A DNA stretch of 64,000 bases from Paramecium octaurelia (Eukaryota; Ciliophora; Oligohymenophorea; Peniculida; Parameciidae), in contig CAJJDP010000152.1 in the NCBI GenBank assembly GCA_905182995.1, forward strand, positions 1-64,000. Direction: 5' to 3'. A program made the position numbers and the translations under genes. The notes below the pieces were generated by a model. That model was not told where the DNA came from and did not search any database. It saw only the letters and a program-made list of their open reading frames with translations. How positions within the stretch are numbered: position 1 is the first letter of the stretch; each line of letters opens with the position of its first letter. Shown piece after piece: positions 11,071-24,316 of the stretch.

Positions 11071-14000
11071 TCAAGAGGACATGAGTAGTCCAACTACAAT
11101 TGAGGTAAATCCAAGAATATAACCAGAATCTGTATTGGTTTCGTTACCAGTGCTTGAATTATTATTATCAGAATTGTTTGGTTAGACGACAACTGTTCCA
11201 CATTGAGTACATTTGGAGTTTGTTGGATTCCATGAATAAAGATATGCGGTCAAAGTGTAGCAATCTCCTTCCTTTAAAGTATCAGCAGTAGTAGCAGTGC
11301 AGGCACCGCTGACTGTTGAACAAACGTTGTATTTCTTTTAATCCCAAGTAAAGAAGTATTTGCAACTTAAGACTTAAGCAGCATATGTAAGACAAGTGTG
11401 ATCAGCACAAAGTTTTGTTTTTGAGTCCATTTAGCATCTATCATTAGCTTATGTGCAAGCATTAGCATCACCTCCTGCTGCAGCGCAACTAGTCATCAAA
11501 GAGCATTTTCCAGTTGTGGTTCCTCCAGTGGTAGTTTCAGTCCAAACACAAATACCATCAGTTCCTTTGGAATTGCAAGCAGTCTTGGTAGTGTATGTTG
11601 AACAGTTAGCTTTAGCAATGCAAGCGGTTCCATTTGAAACACAATTAGCAACTCCTTAACAAGCTTAGGTTGTTGTACCATTTGGAATATCAGAGCAAAC
11701 CTTGGTTCTGCAACTTCCTGTAGCATCAGCTGCAACCCAGAAGCAAGATCCTTCGGTACCACCAGCAACATTACAAGCTCCTTAAGTTGTGTAACTATTA
11801 CAAGCTCCTTTAACAAGACACTTAACTCCATCTGATGTGCATGTCTTCAATCTGGAGGAGCATTCTGATTCTGTAGTAAAATTTAGATCTGAACATTGTT
11901 CATCTTTGCATTATTTTGCGGTATCATCCCAATTGCAATTACCAGTTGATGTTATTAATCCATTAGCATCTTTTAATGTTCCATCCTTATTCTTGTGGCA
12001 TTAGTTTTGGGTATATGTTGAGCATGCTGCCAATGGAATACACCCAGCTAAGTAATCAGATGTGCAATTTGGATTAGCTGAATAACATTCATCATGGGTT
12101 AAGAAATAAGCATCAGCACATGATGTAAACTTCTTACAAATAGTGTCTGTAGCTCCTTTAGCGGACACTGTTTAAATACACTATCCATCTGTTCCTATCT
12201 TGCAACCTCCCTTAATGTTTGTGGCTGCACAACTTGTAATTCCTACACATTCAGTACCATCAGTTGTACAATTTGGAGAAATCAATTTGCAGTTTGGATC
12301 ACTGGTCCAATCTAAACTCTTGCATGATTCATAAGAGAAGCAAGCTCCAAGGGTAGCATCAGCATTCACATATTTAGCAATCCACAAGCAAGGACCATCG
12401 TTACCTTCAATGCAAGCAGCTCTAACTTTAATATCTTAACAATTAGTCATTTTAGCGCATTTTCCATTTAATCCTGCTGTGCAACCTGTTTTTTGTTTTT
12501 AGCAAGCAGCATGGGTTGTTCCAGCAAAATCTTTACATTCTTTTAATCTACAAGTACTAGTTTCAGTTTCCCATTAACAGTCATTTTTATCTTTGTCAGT
12601 AATACAAGCTGCGGCAACATTAGCAGATGTGCATGCTCCCTTAAGTGTGCAACCTCCCTCTTTCTTGGTAGTACATGTTCCTACTGAAGGTGTAAAGTAG
12701 GCAATACATTAAGCTTCGGTTGTCAATGATGTTGGGGCAGTTGTGCAACTCTTGTTTGTACAGTAAGCATCTTATCCTGTTGGAGTCATCCATTAGCACT
12801 ACTTCAAATAGGAATCTGTAACACATCCAGCTTCAGCTTATGCTTAATTGCAATATCCTCTTTTAACGCAATTAACTCCATTTGATGTACAAGTAGAGAG
12901 TGCTGCTTTGCATAAAGCATCAGTTGTTAATGGGAAATCTTCACATATTTTGGTTTTGCATTTAATAGTATCGGTGGTGCAACCAGATAAATAAGTGTCA
13001 CATTCTGATTCTGATCCAGTGTTTGGAGAATTTTCACATTTCTTTGTTATACACTTGCCATCAGTTGTATCCCAGAAGCATTTTCTTGATGATTTGTCAA
13101 CTGATCCATCATAGCATTGGCTTACTGTCATTCCTTCACAGACATCAGGTATAGCAACACAACCATTATCTGTTGCATTAACAGTGCAACCAGCTAAATA
13201 ACTTTTACATAAAGCTGGAGTGTTCACAGTTTACTAAGCAGTTTAGCAACTCTTATTGGCACAAGAAGTTCCATTCCATCCACATAAAATATTTGCACCT
13301 TTGTCATCCTTCTCACTACTAACCTAACATTATCCTTCAAGATTGTATAAATTACATGTTTTATATGCAACACACCCTTAAAGTGTTGGTGTTCCATTGA
13401 CATCAACAACATTTACTGTGCATCCAGAAAGGTATCCTTTACATCCATCATGATCATTATAGGATGCAGTTGGAGCAGTGGCACATGATATGTCAGCACA
13501 AGTAGCTGGATCAGTATTTGTATTCCAAACACAGTTCTCATCTTTTGCATTTTTCTTGCATTATTCTTCTATTGTGTATGAACTACAAGCAGCAAATGGA
13601 ATACAACCTTGACCAATTGCCTTGTCTGCAGTTGCTTTGACTGTGCATTTTCCAGCGTTTGAACATTTAGTATGACTATCAAAACTTGTTGATGCTTCGG
13701 CTGCACTACAACTTTTATCAACACATTTAGCTGCTGTAGGATTCCACAAACATTCACTTCCGCTAGCATTCTTAACGCAGGCACCCTAAACTGTATATGA
13801 AGCACAATTGTTTCTAAATTAACATCCTCCTACTCTAAGAGCACAATTTGTTGAAACTGCTTAACATCCAGCTAAAGTAGTAACAGTAGAGGCTGCTGAA
13901 TCACAATTCTTTTAAACACAAGCAGTTCCAGAAACTACACATTCTCCTTCGTTTTTTGCATATCCACACTCAGTAGTAGTATATTCTGTGCAAGTATCTT

Positions 14001-17000
14001 TTATGGTGATACAAGCAGTCTTAGCTGCATTTACAGAGCAAGTATTTATGAAACCTATGCAAGCTTCATAAGTAAATGGACCAGTATAACTACCACAGGT
14101 TGGAGTTACAGCAGCAGAGGCAGAGATGGCATCACAACCAGATTTATCTGCTTTAGCCTGACAACCATATAAATTACAAATTGCATCGGTATATGTTATT
14201 GCAGCTGGTCCTGTTTTAAAGAGTTTTACAGTGAGGCAAGGATTGGCAACAGTAGCATCATAAGCCACACATCCATCGCCATCAGAATTAATAATACATT
14301 TCGTTTAAGTGTTACCTGAAAGGCAATCAGCCCAAGGAGTAGTTGCAAAATTAGCACAATTTGCTTATTTCTCAACACAACCAGTCAATTCTGAATTTGC
14401 TGAACATGTATTACCACCAGTACTAATTCCTTTACAATATGCAGGAGTCAATCCTATTCCTGTAATTGAACCACAGTTGGTTGCAGTAATTAAGGCACCA
14501 CTAGCTAAAGTGCAAGTAGTACCACTTAAATAACATTTTCCGTCATCTGCACCTGTACAATTAGCTGCGGATGTACCTGCACATGTAGCAACTGTCATCA
14601 CACATCCGGTACCATCTCTTTTGAGTGTACATTAAGGGTTATATGCTTAGCAGGTGTCATAATTGAATGGACCTGTGAAAGCTGTGCAGTTTGCAGTACA
14701 TTTTGTTCCAGTTGTCCATGTACAAGAAGCTTTCTTGCTCTAGCAAATGGCAGCGCTAGTTCCAATTATGTCACTGCATTTAGTTGCGTCTACTATTTTT
14801 GCACAAGCAGTTCCATTCCAATAACAAAATTTATCAGTACTAGCCCAAACACAGCTTCCTTCTACTATACCTGCACAATTTGCTGCTGCAGTCAGACAAG
14901 CTGTCCCATCTACTTTCACAGAGCATGTTGTACTCAAATATTAGCAATATTATAGCGTAAATCCTGTTCCTGTTGCTAGAGTGCAGTCAATAGTTGCATC
15001 AGCGCATGCTGTACCATTCCATGCACATTACTACTTTCTACCTAATGTATGTGCCAAGCAAGCACCCTCATTCTTTATAGCTGCACAAGTAGCTGATTTC
15101 AAAGTACATTTCTTTTATGTTAATGTACATTTTTTAGAATATAATTAACATTTACCATCAGTATCGTTACTAGTTGAATCTTCTGCATCTGCACAAGATT
15201 TATCTTTACAGCTACCACTAAAGACACAAGTGTTTCCTGCAGTATCTACTTAACATTATTCAGTAACAGAATATTTATCACATGCAACTTTATCTTAGCA
15301 TTTATTTAAAGCTGCATTAACTGTACATGTGGTAATGGCATCTTAACAATTAGTATGACTGTAAGTATCCAATGTGATATTTGCACAATTTTTATCTTTA
15401 CAAGATGTTGATTTTACATCCCAATAGCAATCCTTAGTTTAAGAATCACTAACCAAGATCACGCCTGCCTATTTACAAGCAGTTTCAGCTAATCCACTGC
15501 AAGCCTTAGGTCTGGGAATACACTTATCACCTGCTGTATTAATAACACATTTCAAGCTATAATAAGTCCAACAACCATTTTAAGTTACACCTCCTTTTAA
15601 ACTAACAAGATGTGCATTTTCACATTTAATATCAATACAAACTGGTTTGGTTGCATCAGTTTAATCATCCCATTAACATTTTAACGGAGTAATAGTTCTA
15701 ACTTATTCAATTTCACAATTGTCTTCTAGCTTTCTTCCTCCGCAAGTGGCAGGAAGATCAATACAACCAGCTTCGTCATTATCAACAACACATCCTGATT
15801 TATAACCAGTACATCCAGCACTTGTAGTATAAGTAGTAGCTGAGGCAGTAAGGCAAGATTAGTCGACACAATTTTTTCCAATCAATCCACATTTTCCACC
15901 ACCTTTCTTAATTTGACAACCTTCTGTAGTGGTAATAGCATCACATTTAATAGGTAAATCCATACATCCTGAACCTGAATTATCTAAAGTGCATGTGGAC
16001 AAATATTAACTGCATTATAAATGAGTATTAAAGTCTTTGGATGCTAAGGCACATTACTTTTAATAGCATTTTCCTTTGTATACACAAGGTTTACTATTTA
16101 AATCAGTATTGCAGTTTCCATCGTCTTACACGTTCTCACATGTCTTGTCAACACAAGTTGAACCGCTTCCAACAGTGCAAGTATTTAAAAATTGACTACA
16201 TAAAGTATGGCTGTTATTTGATACAGGTGCATTAGTACAAATCTTAGTTAAGCACTTTCCGCTATCCCAGAAACAAGGTTTATTATTTACATCTGTTTTG
16301 CAAGCTATTTCCAAGTCTATTGCCTCACAATTTGTATTAACTCTACATCCTCCTGCATTTTAGGTCACGCAATTTGAGTTTGGAAGATAAGCTTCACATA
16401 ATTCATTGGTATTATTGGTTTTTGGAGCATTAGTGCATTCTCTTTTTTAACATCCAGAAGCAGCACCTACTTTTGCTGTACATGTAGCCATATATGTAGT
16501 ACATTGTTCATGTCCAACATATTAACTACCAGCATTATCACAGGTCTTGTCTTTACAAAATTATCCATCCCAATGGCATGGAGCTCCAGCTAATGTTTTA
16601 TCACAAGCATCCTTGAAAGTTGCAGCACCACAACCAGTGTTATCTGTGCATCCACTTCCTGTGGTAATGCATGTTTTCAGATATGACTAGCAACTTGTAT
16701 TAGTTTTATTAGTATTTAAAGCATTTGCGCATGTTTTATCTAAACATGCTGTGCCATTCCAGAAACAATCAGATCCCTGACTATTTTTAACGCAAGCGGC
16801 TTATATTACGCCTCCGCAATTTGATCTTGTAACACAACCCCCACCTTGTTTGGTAGTACATGTTGAAATAAAGGTTTTGCATGCATCATCTGTAACCAGA
16901 TCAGTTGGAGCATTATCACATGTCTTATCCATACATTTTCCTTTACTCCAAAAGCATGCTACATTTGATCTGTCCTTAACGCAACCAATTTCAGCAACTT

Positions 17001-17610
17001 AATCTTCACATTTAACTCCCAATTCAATACATCCTCCTCCTTCTTTGGCTGTGCATTTAGAAAGCTAAGCTCTGCAGACAGCGTCAGATGTTAATGTAAG
17101 TGGCAATTTAGGACAGTCGTCAGCATCTTCACATTTAGGGTTGGCTGCATCTGTTATGTTCCAGTAGCAATATCTTTCAGAAGCATTCAAAACACATGAT
17201 TTAGAAGTCAAATAGGTTGAGCATGCTGCCTTTTCGACGCATCTTACTCCATCTGTAATACATCTGGTTGAGACTGCTTAACATTTTGCATCATCATCAT
17301 AGACAAATGGTGTGCATGCAGTAAAGTGAGTACAAGCCTTGCCATCCCATGCGCAAGGGTTCTTCTTTGGGCATTCTTCTGCTGTATTGAATTAATCACA
17401 GTATGCAGCAAAGGTTGTTGTGTCTGTTGGTGTTGTTGGTGTTTCTGACACTGCACATGCTTTTTTTGTTTTATCCCATGTACATGTTGATTTTTTAGAA
17501 CAATCTGTCTCTGTGAGCATTTGTGTGCATGTACAAGCTGTAGCGATTGTAACTGTCTAGCAGTTTGTTAGGATCACTAACAAAGCTATCAATAGAATAG
17601 TTTTATTCAT
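11071..17610 (-). CDS. Paramecium-type surface (immobilization) antigen
   Basis: 2,179 aa in one frame without introns. ATG is the complement of 17608-17610 and the stop that of 11071-11073. It begins with a signal peptide (MNKTILLIALLVILTNCQ) and is then built of some 30 cysteine-rich units with regular motifs such as C-x-W-N/D-G/K...C, CxxKTC.NAP, and W in C-F/Y-W-D/N-x. The C-terminus (SGYILGFTSIVVGLLMSS) is a small hydrophobic tail after a Ser/Asn/Thr-rich linker, the layout of a GPI-anchor signal. This matches the Paramecium surface antigens (periodic 8-Cys PSA repeats) that coat the cell and cilia and are expressed one serotype at a time. The length is a little below the classic A/B/G antigens (about 2,400-2,700 aa). 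Single-exon structure also fits. The serotype cannot be assigned. Confidence 0.9.
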
Positions 17611-18469
17611 AAAGTATTAATATTAAAAATTTGAAATTGGGGGTATTTCAATAAAACTCATTTGTGAATATTTTTACAATTGCAAATAACATCATTGATT
17701 AGATAAATACTTGATTCAAATTTAGTTTTTAAATTAAATTTTGGAGGCTGAAGGAAAATTCAAAATGACGGAATGCTTAGGAGATTTACAAAGATGAAGC
17801 AAAGAGAACAGAGTACAGATCATCCAACACATTTAATATTTATAATTTTGAACATAGAGTTGCTTAATCAAATACGAAAAATTACTAAAAAAAAACTTGT
17901 AATCTGATTTGGTTAAGAACAATCATTCATAAGAATGGAAATTTGCTCTAAAATGAAATAAGGTAAAAAATACAAAAAAGCATATATACTAGAATAATTA
18001 AAGAAATTCAGCTATAGATAAAGTTAAGAAAGCAAATAGTATTTTTATAAATATATAATAAGTAATCATATGATTCGAAGTATTTCTAAACAAACTTCGG
18101 TAAAGTTATTTTTCATTCCGTTAATCAAGTGCTTGTAGTAATATTATATTATAAGAGCACAAAGTTAAGTAAATTTAAATAATAATATTCCCTTAATATA
18201 TCAAGTTTGACAAATTTGACTAAAAATTATTTCACTAATATTTCTAAAGTTGGTGAAAATAGTATGGAATAGAAAGAAACACTTGCGTAAGGAATATGTT
18301 ATTAGAAAGTGATATGTTAAATTAATAAGAAATTTTCACTTAAAATACTAATTATATTAATTATGAATTTTTTATACTGATTTTTTAGAATAGGATTTCT
18401 TAATGAAAGAATATTTTTGGATTAATATAAACCTAAATAATCTTTAATTAAAGCATTATTTATTATTAA
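17611..18469. promoter_or_regulatory. divergent intergenic region, antigen / vWA gene
   Basis: 859 bp between the surface antigen start (-) and the vWA gene start (+), one of the longest gene-free spacers here. It is strongly AT-rich with no ORF I would support. Surface antigen genes are regulated transcriptionally and through 5' sequence, so control elements may lie near 17611-17800; no specific motif was identified. Confidence 0.4.
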
Positions 18470-20973
18470 ATGGATTAAGAAGTTCAAGTTAATTATTTTA
18501 AGCTTCCCTAAAAGGAAGATGGTGAGAAAGGAATGCTGATTTCCATCCTCGATTGTTCAGGATCAATGTCAAGCTGTAATAGTTACTCCATTATATTTTA
18601 GATTGGAAATATGTTTCCATTTATCAAAATGAGTTAATGAAAAAGACAACCATGTCAATAGTCATTACTTTTGACACATCAGTCAAAGTGTTGTAACCAA
18701 ATGAAGGAATCACTCCAAACATAAATTAATATGGTGGAGGAGGTACCGACATAACATGCGCATTTATTGCCTTAAATAAAGAAATTGAAAGAAGAAAGAT
18801 AACAAGTGATTTAACAGTAGTGTTTGTATCAGATGGGCAGGGAAGCTACGATGAGAATTAAATAAAGTAAGGGATGCCCAAGGTTGACAATCTCAACTTC
18901 ATCTGCGTGGGAGTAGGAAATGGATTCCCAACTCATATTTCAATGAGTCTTCGAGCACTCTATCACACAGGCAACTTGTCAATACCTCCAGTGTTCATAG
19001 TCGCAGTCCAAGAGTAATAAGCAGTGAAATCAAGAGAGGAATACTTGGATTCAATATTCAGAGATGAATTTGAATCCGTCGGTGCTATATTAAAGCCAAG
19101 GAAGTAATGCCAGACTACTCCTTGCTTATGCTTCCCTTGGAGTCAGGAGAAAGCCACAATGGTTTGGTCTGGCAGTTGGGTTGGAAGCCATGACCATGAA
19201 ATTGTTTTCGATGGAGTTGTAATCTAGGCTTCGAATCCATCTGAGTTGATGATTTTAGAGTTGGCATCATATTGGCTATAGAATATTCAATTACTTTCAT
19301 TGAAATCAAAGGTGAAATAGGAAGCACAAGTGGCTCTTGCAGAATTAGAGAGATTATCAAATTTAATTCCAAAACTTTAAGGTTAAAAGAAATAAAAGAC
19401 CTTTGCTTAGAGAGTGCAAGAATCATAAAGTAAGGATACAGGACTCTCAGATCTTGTCGCAGAATTGAAGTTGTTCACATAAGACTTCACATTAAATCAA
19501 TTAAGTGATAAGGATGCAGCTGACAGATTGAAGATTGGAACTAAAGTCGGTAAATTTCACAATAAGGCTCTTAAATTTGCTGGCTTATCACTGGAGGATT
19601 TTACAAAGGCCAAATAATAGTTCATTGAGTGTCTTAAGTAACATAAGTTTGATGGCAATGATGGAGATAGATCTATTATGACATTATAAAGTTAGAAGGA
19701 GATATTACAGGAAGAAGATCTAATCTACGGATTGGAAAACTGCGCATCTCAATATTAATTGGTGACTGCATTCCCAATAATTGGTTATGGATTGTAAGTC
19801 AAAAGATCCAATGCAAGTATGATTGATCCATACAGAATTGAAATTGTCTCTGTAGTTAGGATCCATAAGTTTTTAGATTCAGTTTCCTTAATCGAGAACC
19901 CTCAGCATGAATTGAAGTTCTAAATTGGAAATGGAGAGGAGGAGATTGTAAACTGTATTCTTCCCTTGTACACAAAGAAGAACGAGGATCTTAAGCCATT
20001 CTTCAGATCCTTACTATTCCACACAATAATGACATTCGTAGTGTGTGAGAATGCAGATGTGTGTTTTGATTATTCCTATGCAGCCTTATTAGCTAATACT
20101 CTATTGTTTTTGATTAGGCAGCCAAAGTCTGAATGGACTAAGGAGATGATCAGTTTGATCAATGAATCCTATTCTTTGGCTTATGGGTAAAAGTATAAGA
20201 ACTACACAGAAAAGTTAATTAAGAACCCAATCCAAACCTTGGTTGATGTCAATAAGGATTTCGATACTCAATGCTAAGATACAATCAAGGCTATTCTTAT
20301 TCTATCTGCCGAGAAGGATTAATTATAGTAGGAGTAAGTCAGAACTGTCCTTGATAGATTTGTGGTTGAAACAATAGGGAGAATCTTGAAAGACATGGTT
20401 CCTAAGGATCACATCAACATCTTCTTCAATTAAGAGAATGAAGCTTAAGTAAATGGAACTTTGTGTGAGAGAATAATTAATGGATTTGATAATGAAAAAT
20501 TGAAGGAATTTAAAACTATGTCTGCAATTACTTCTTAAATATTCAAGGAGGTTGAATAGATCAAGGTTGAGGAGTTCAAATTGTAAATGACATTCAAAAA
20601 GGATCAGGTAATTAAATTGTTATCCCACTCTAAATACAAATATGAAGACTTGTAAGGCATTTACGAGTACTTTATGCTTGAGGAAATCCCCTAAAATTTA
20701 TTTATCGAAGCTGTATTTCATGCAAGATACCAAAGATCAATTGAGAGAGCCACCCATGATTTCATTGCAGATATTGATTAACTTAATAAGGAGATTCAAG
20801 ACGTCAAGCAAAAGTTCATCAAATAGGATGTGTTGGAAAAGTGTAAAGTGGAAATCAGAGATCATGTTCAAAAGATGGGAATCAAAAACTTGTTTGTTTA
20901 AAGAATGCCTGGGTTTGGAATAAGTAGAAGAAGAAGAAGAAGACCTAATGTAAATAAGGCGTAGCAGAAATGA
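18470..20973 (+). CDS. von Willebrand factor A domain protein
   Basis: 825 aa with one 26-nt intron at 18576-18601; removing it joins DCSGSMSS to YWKYVSIYQNELM. The vWA fold is clear: beta strand then MIDAS motif D28-x-S30-x-S32, the threonine loop QYGGGGTDI and the second acidic loop VFVSDGQGSYDEN, all within the first 140 residues. MIDAS residues bind a divalent metal and ligand. The remaining ~650 residues are mostly helical and charged, with no domain I recognise, and end in a basic tail (six consecutive Arg, then PNVNKAQQK). No signal peptide or membrane segment, so probably intracellular, perhaps as in vWA-bearing ubiquitin or copine-like proteins; that is inference. Confidence 0.8.
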
Positions 20974-21198
20974 TGAATTACAATTAATATTAATTTATTG
21001 ATAAAATTAAATTATATATAGAATTCTACTTAATGTTGCTTTGCCCCCCAAATTTATGTATAAGAAAATTTCAAAATAGGGCATTTTGAGAACCAGAAAT
21101 CAATTAGTATCAAATATATCATATGCTAAAGCGCTATAATTGTGTTAATGACTTTACAATTCATATATTTGATACTCACGTTCAACAACATAAATGAA

Positions 21199-21858
21199 AT
21201 GAATGAAGAATAGAGTCTCCTTGATAACTTAGATTGTATGGAGAAATACGGAATAGACTTAAATAACTTGAGGATATATAATGTGCTCGTATTTGAATGC
21301 TACATACCGGTTCTTGCATATTTCGTGTTGACTTTATTTTGCTGTCAACTATGTCATGTTGATAAGAAGTAAATAAATTCAATAAGAATTAGACTCACAG
21401 GGTACAGAAATAGATTGATAAAGCAATCCTTTAAGTTAAGACTCATTATAAGAATAATTTTTGAATTGATAATTGCTATTATTCTTATTTTATAGTTTAT
21501 AGAGGTAATAAATGTTAATTAATCCATTATCGATGCTTGTTATACTAATTAGTTGATTTATCAATTTGATGTGAAGTTATTTTACCCTTGCATCATAAAT
21601 TTGATGGTATTTTTGCTTTTGGTCGCATTTGATAACACCTGCTATTTTATTATTGTTTGCTACACCAATGACTTCTATTGGGGATGCTATCATGATGAGG
21701 AACTTCCTATTATAAGTGTTGTCGAGACATAATCGTTTAGTTTTGCAAAGAATAGTGTAGAAAGCTCAACTGATTAATAAAGTATTTAATTTAAGGATTA
21801 AATTAGAAAGTCAAGAAGAGAATCCCTCTCCTTATTTCGGTATCTGAAACAGAAATGA
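21199..21858 (+). CDS. small multi-pass membrane protein (219 aa)
   Basis: Intronless ciliate-code ORF, ATG 21199 to TGA 21856-21858. Three hydrophobic stretches are visible: VLVFECYIPVLAYFVLTLFC, LIIRIIFELIIAIILILQFI and a longer one around NLMVFLLLVAF...CYFIIVCY that could be one or two passes. The tail is Ser/Arg-rich and hydrophilic, presumably cytosolic. An upstream ATG at 21194 is followed at once by a stop, so 21199 is chosen. No family recognised. Positions 21307 onward reappear after the N at 22644. Confidence 0.65.
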
Positions 21859-21906
21859 AATATATAATTAAATAAATTTACAATAAAATTAATAATAAAT
21901 TAAGCA

Positions 21907-22185
21907 ATGGGGAACGATATGCAAAGAGTATAACAATTAGGGGATAGTATAAGATAGTTGCGAGAAGATATGGATGCATTATCCAAAATTGCACCTTAGG
22001 TTGAAAAGATGGTTGCATTGGCAGGCACCTTAGAGTCTACAACTAAAAATGTAATTTAGACTTTTAAGTATAAGATTAATGAGAACATAGCTAAAGTGAA
22101 CAAAACAGTTTCAGATGTTGAAGACAAGTCAAAAAAAGTAAAGGAATTGATGGATAAAGTACCTGCAGGCATGAAATTTTTTTGA
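21907..22185 (+). CDS. small coiled-coil protein (92 aa)
   Basis: Intronless ORF MGNDMQRVQQLGDSIRQLRE...: almost entirely amphipathic helix with heptad spacing (DSIRQLREDMDALSKIA, VNKTVSDVEDKSKKVKELMD). It starts Met-Gly-Asn, so N-myristoylation is possible, but position 6 is Gln and not Ser/Thr, which weakens that. No family assigned; a SNARE-like or BLOC-like small helical protein would look similar. A second copy at 23245-23523 lies in the repeat and is likely an artefact. Confidence 0.65.
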
Positions 22186-22387
22186 GATTTTTTTTTAATA
22201 CATTTTATTTAATAATTAACATGTATATTTGATAATTCATTCAAAAAACTTGAATTTTTAATTTCTATTTAATCTTTAATAATAATATTATTAATGACAT
22301 ATTATAAAATAATTTGCAATTTGATTGGATGGAACTTGAATCTTATCCCCGAATTTAAAAGATCCTTCCTAATATTTATATTTAACA

Positions 22388-22643
22388 ATGAAATCAATTG
22401 CAACATTATTCATTACCTTCGCAATAGCCTCATGTATATATGCACCTGCTGAACGTCAATTCAACTAAGAAGCCTTGACTGGAGCCTATTCTTATAATAA
22501 GTTGTCTGAGCCATAACATATTTCAAATTGTGGAGATGATGCTACTTAGATTGACTTATTTAATTTTGTTGGATATATGCTCCAAAAGGCTGACAAAGCA
22601 AGTGCGTCTTAATTATTGGGATTAAAGAAGGAAGTGGATGATT
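22388..22643 (+). CDS. secreted protein, truncated duplicate
   Basis: First part of the gene found complete at 23726-24286, cut by the N at 22644 just before its intron. Confidence 0.6.
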
Positions 22644-22644
22644 N

Positions 22645-23981
22645 CCGGTTCTTGCATATTTCGTGTTGACTTTATTTTGCTGTCAACTATGTCATGTTGA
22701 TAAGAAGTAAATAAATTCAATAAGAATTAGACTCACAGGGTACAGAAATAGATTGATAAAGCAATCCTTTAAGTTAAGACTCATTATAAGAATAATTTTT
22801 GAATTGATAATTGCTATTATTCTTATTTTATAGTTTATAGAGGTAATAAATGTTAATTAATCCATTATCGATGCTTGTTATACTAATTAGTTGATTTATC
22901 AATTTGATGTGAAGTTATTTTACCCTTGCATCATAAATTTGATGGTATTTTTGCTTTTGGTCGCATTTGATAACACCTGCTATTTTATTATTGTTTGCTA
23001 CACCAATGACTTCTATTGGGGATGCTATCATGATGAGGAACTTCCTATTATAAGTGTTGTCGAGACATAATCGTTTAGTTTTGCAAAGAATAGTGTAGAA
23101 AGCTCAACTGATTAATAAAGTATTTAATTTAAGGATTAAATTAGAAAGTCAAGAAGAGAATCCCTCTCCTTATTTCGGTATCTGAAACAGAAATGAAATA
23201 TATAATTAAATAAATTTACAATAAAATTAATAATAAATTAAGCAATGGGGAACGATATGCAAAGAGTATAACAATTAGGGGATAGTATAAGATAGTTGCG
23301 AGAAGATATGGATGCATTATCCAAAATTGCACCTTAGGTTGAAAAGATGGTTGCATTGGCAGGCACCTTAGAGTCTACAACTAAAAATGTAATTTAGACT
23401 TTTAAGTATAAGATTAATGAGAACATAGCTAAAGTGAACAAAACAGTTTCAGATGTTGAAGACAAGTCAAAAAAAGTAAAGGAATTGATGGATAAAGTAC
23501 CTGCAGGCATGAAATTTTTTTGAGATTTTTTTTTAATACATTTTATTTAATAATTAACATGTATATTTGATAATTCATTCAAAAAACTTGAATTTTTAAT
23601 TTCTATTTAATCTTTAATAATAATATTATTAATGACATATTATAAAATAATTTGCAATTTGATTGGATGGAACTTGAATCTTATCCCCGAATTTAAAAGA
23701 TCCTTCCTAATATTTATATTTAACAATGAAATCAATTGCAACATTATTCATTACCTTCGCAATAGCCTCATGTATATATGCACCTGCTGAACGTCAATTC
23801 AACTAAGAAGCCTTGACTGGAGCCTATTCTTATAATAAGTTGTCTGAGCCATAACATATTTCAAATTGTGGAGATGATGCTACTTAGATTGACTTATTTA
23901 ATTTTGTTGGATATATGCTCCAAAAGGCTGACAAAGCAAGTGCGTCTTAATTATTGGGATTAAAGAAGGAAGTGGATGATT
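22645..23981. repeat. direct repeat C, copy 2
   Basis: Second copy of 21307-22643. It opens with a 5'-truncated membrane-protein frame (22645-23196), then the coiled-coil gene again (23245-23523), and runs without a break into the complete secreted-protein gene. Confidence 0.9.
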
Positions 23982-24286
23982 ATTTCAATGTATTTAGAAT
24001 TCAATACTGATTATAGGGACTTCCAGAAGAATACACAAATTGCTTATATGCTGAGCCAGAATTCTTGGAGATTTGCACTATTTATGGATTGAAAGAGACA
24101 GATAGGATGGAATAGATCACGGATAAAATTTATCAATATGCGATGGGACACTTCATTGCCACAAAGAAAGAGATTCATTAGGGGAATCTATTGTGGAACA
24201 CAGAGCACAAATATAATGATGCCGGCTATCTAATAGCAAGTTTTACCAAGAAGGCCTTATTAACAGGAGTAGAATATGTTGAATGA
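23726..24286 (+). CDS. secreted protein of unknown function (177 aa)
   Basis: ATG 23726, one 27-nt intron at 23990-24016, TGA 24284-24286; lengths agree. It has a clear signal peptide (MKSIATLFITFAIASCIYA) followed by a mature chain with six Cys (e.g. ISNCGDDATQIDLFNFVGYM, TNCLYAEPEFLEICTIYG). It is acidic and probably helical. No membrane segment, so secreted or vesicle-lumenal. No family recognised. Confidence 0.75.
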
Positions 24287-24316
24287 TTGTTTGAACAATA
24301 ACATTATTTATGTATT

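Larger units (their letters stand above)
21307..22643. repeat. direct repeat C, copy 1 (1,337 bp), before N 22644
   Basis: Identical by eye to 22645-23981 at an offset of 1,338, with copy 1 ending at the N. It covers most of the membrane-protein gene, all of the coiled-coil gene and the first exon of the secreted-protein gene. Probable contig overlap. Confidence 0.9.

Noticed and set aside
12181-16314. Many separate ORFs within the surface antigen
   Set aside because: They are pieces of one frame broken only at TAA/TAG (Gln in this code), plus frame shadows.
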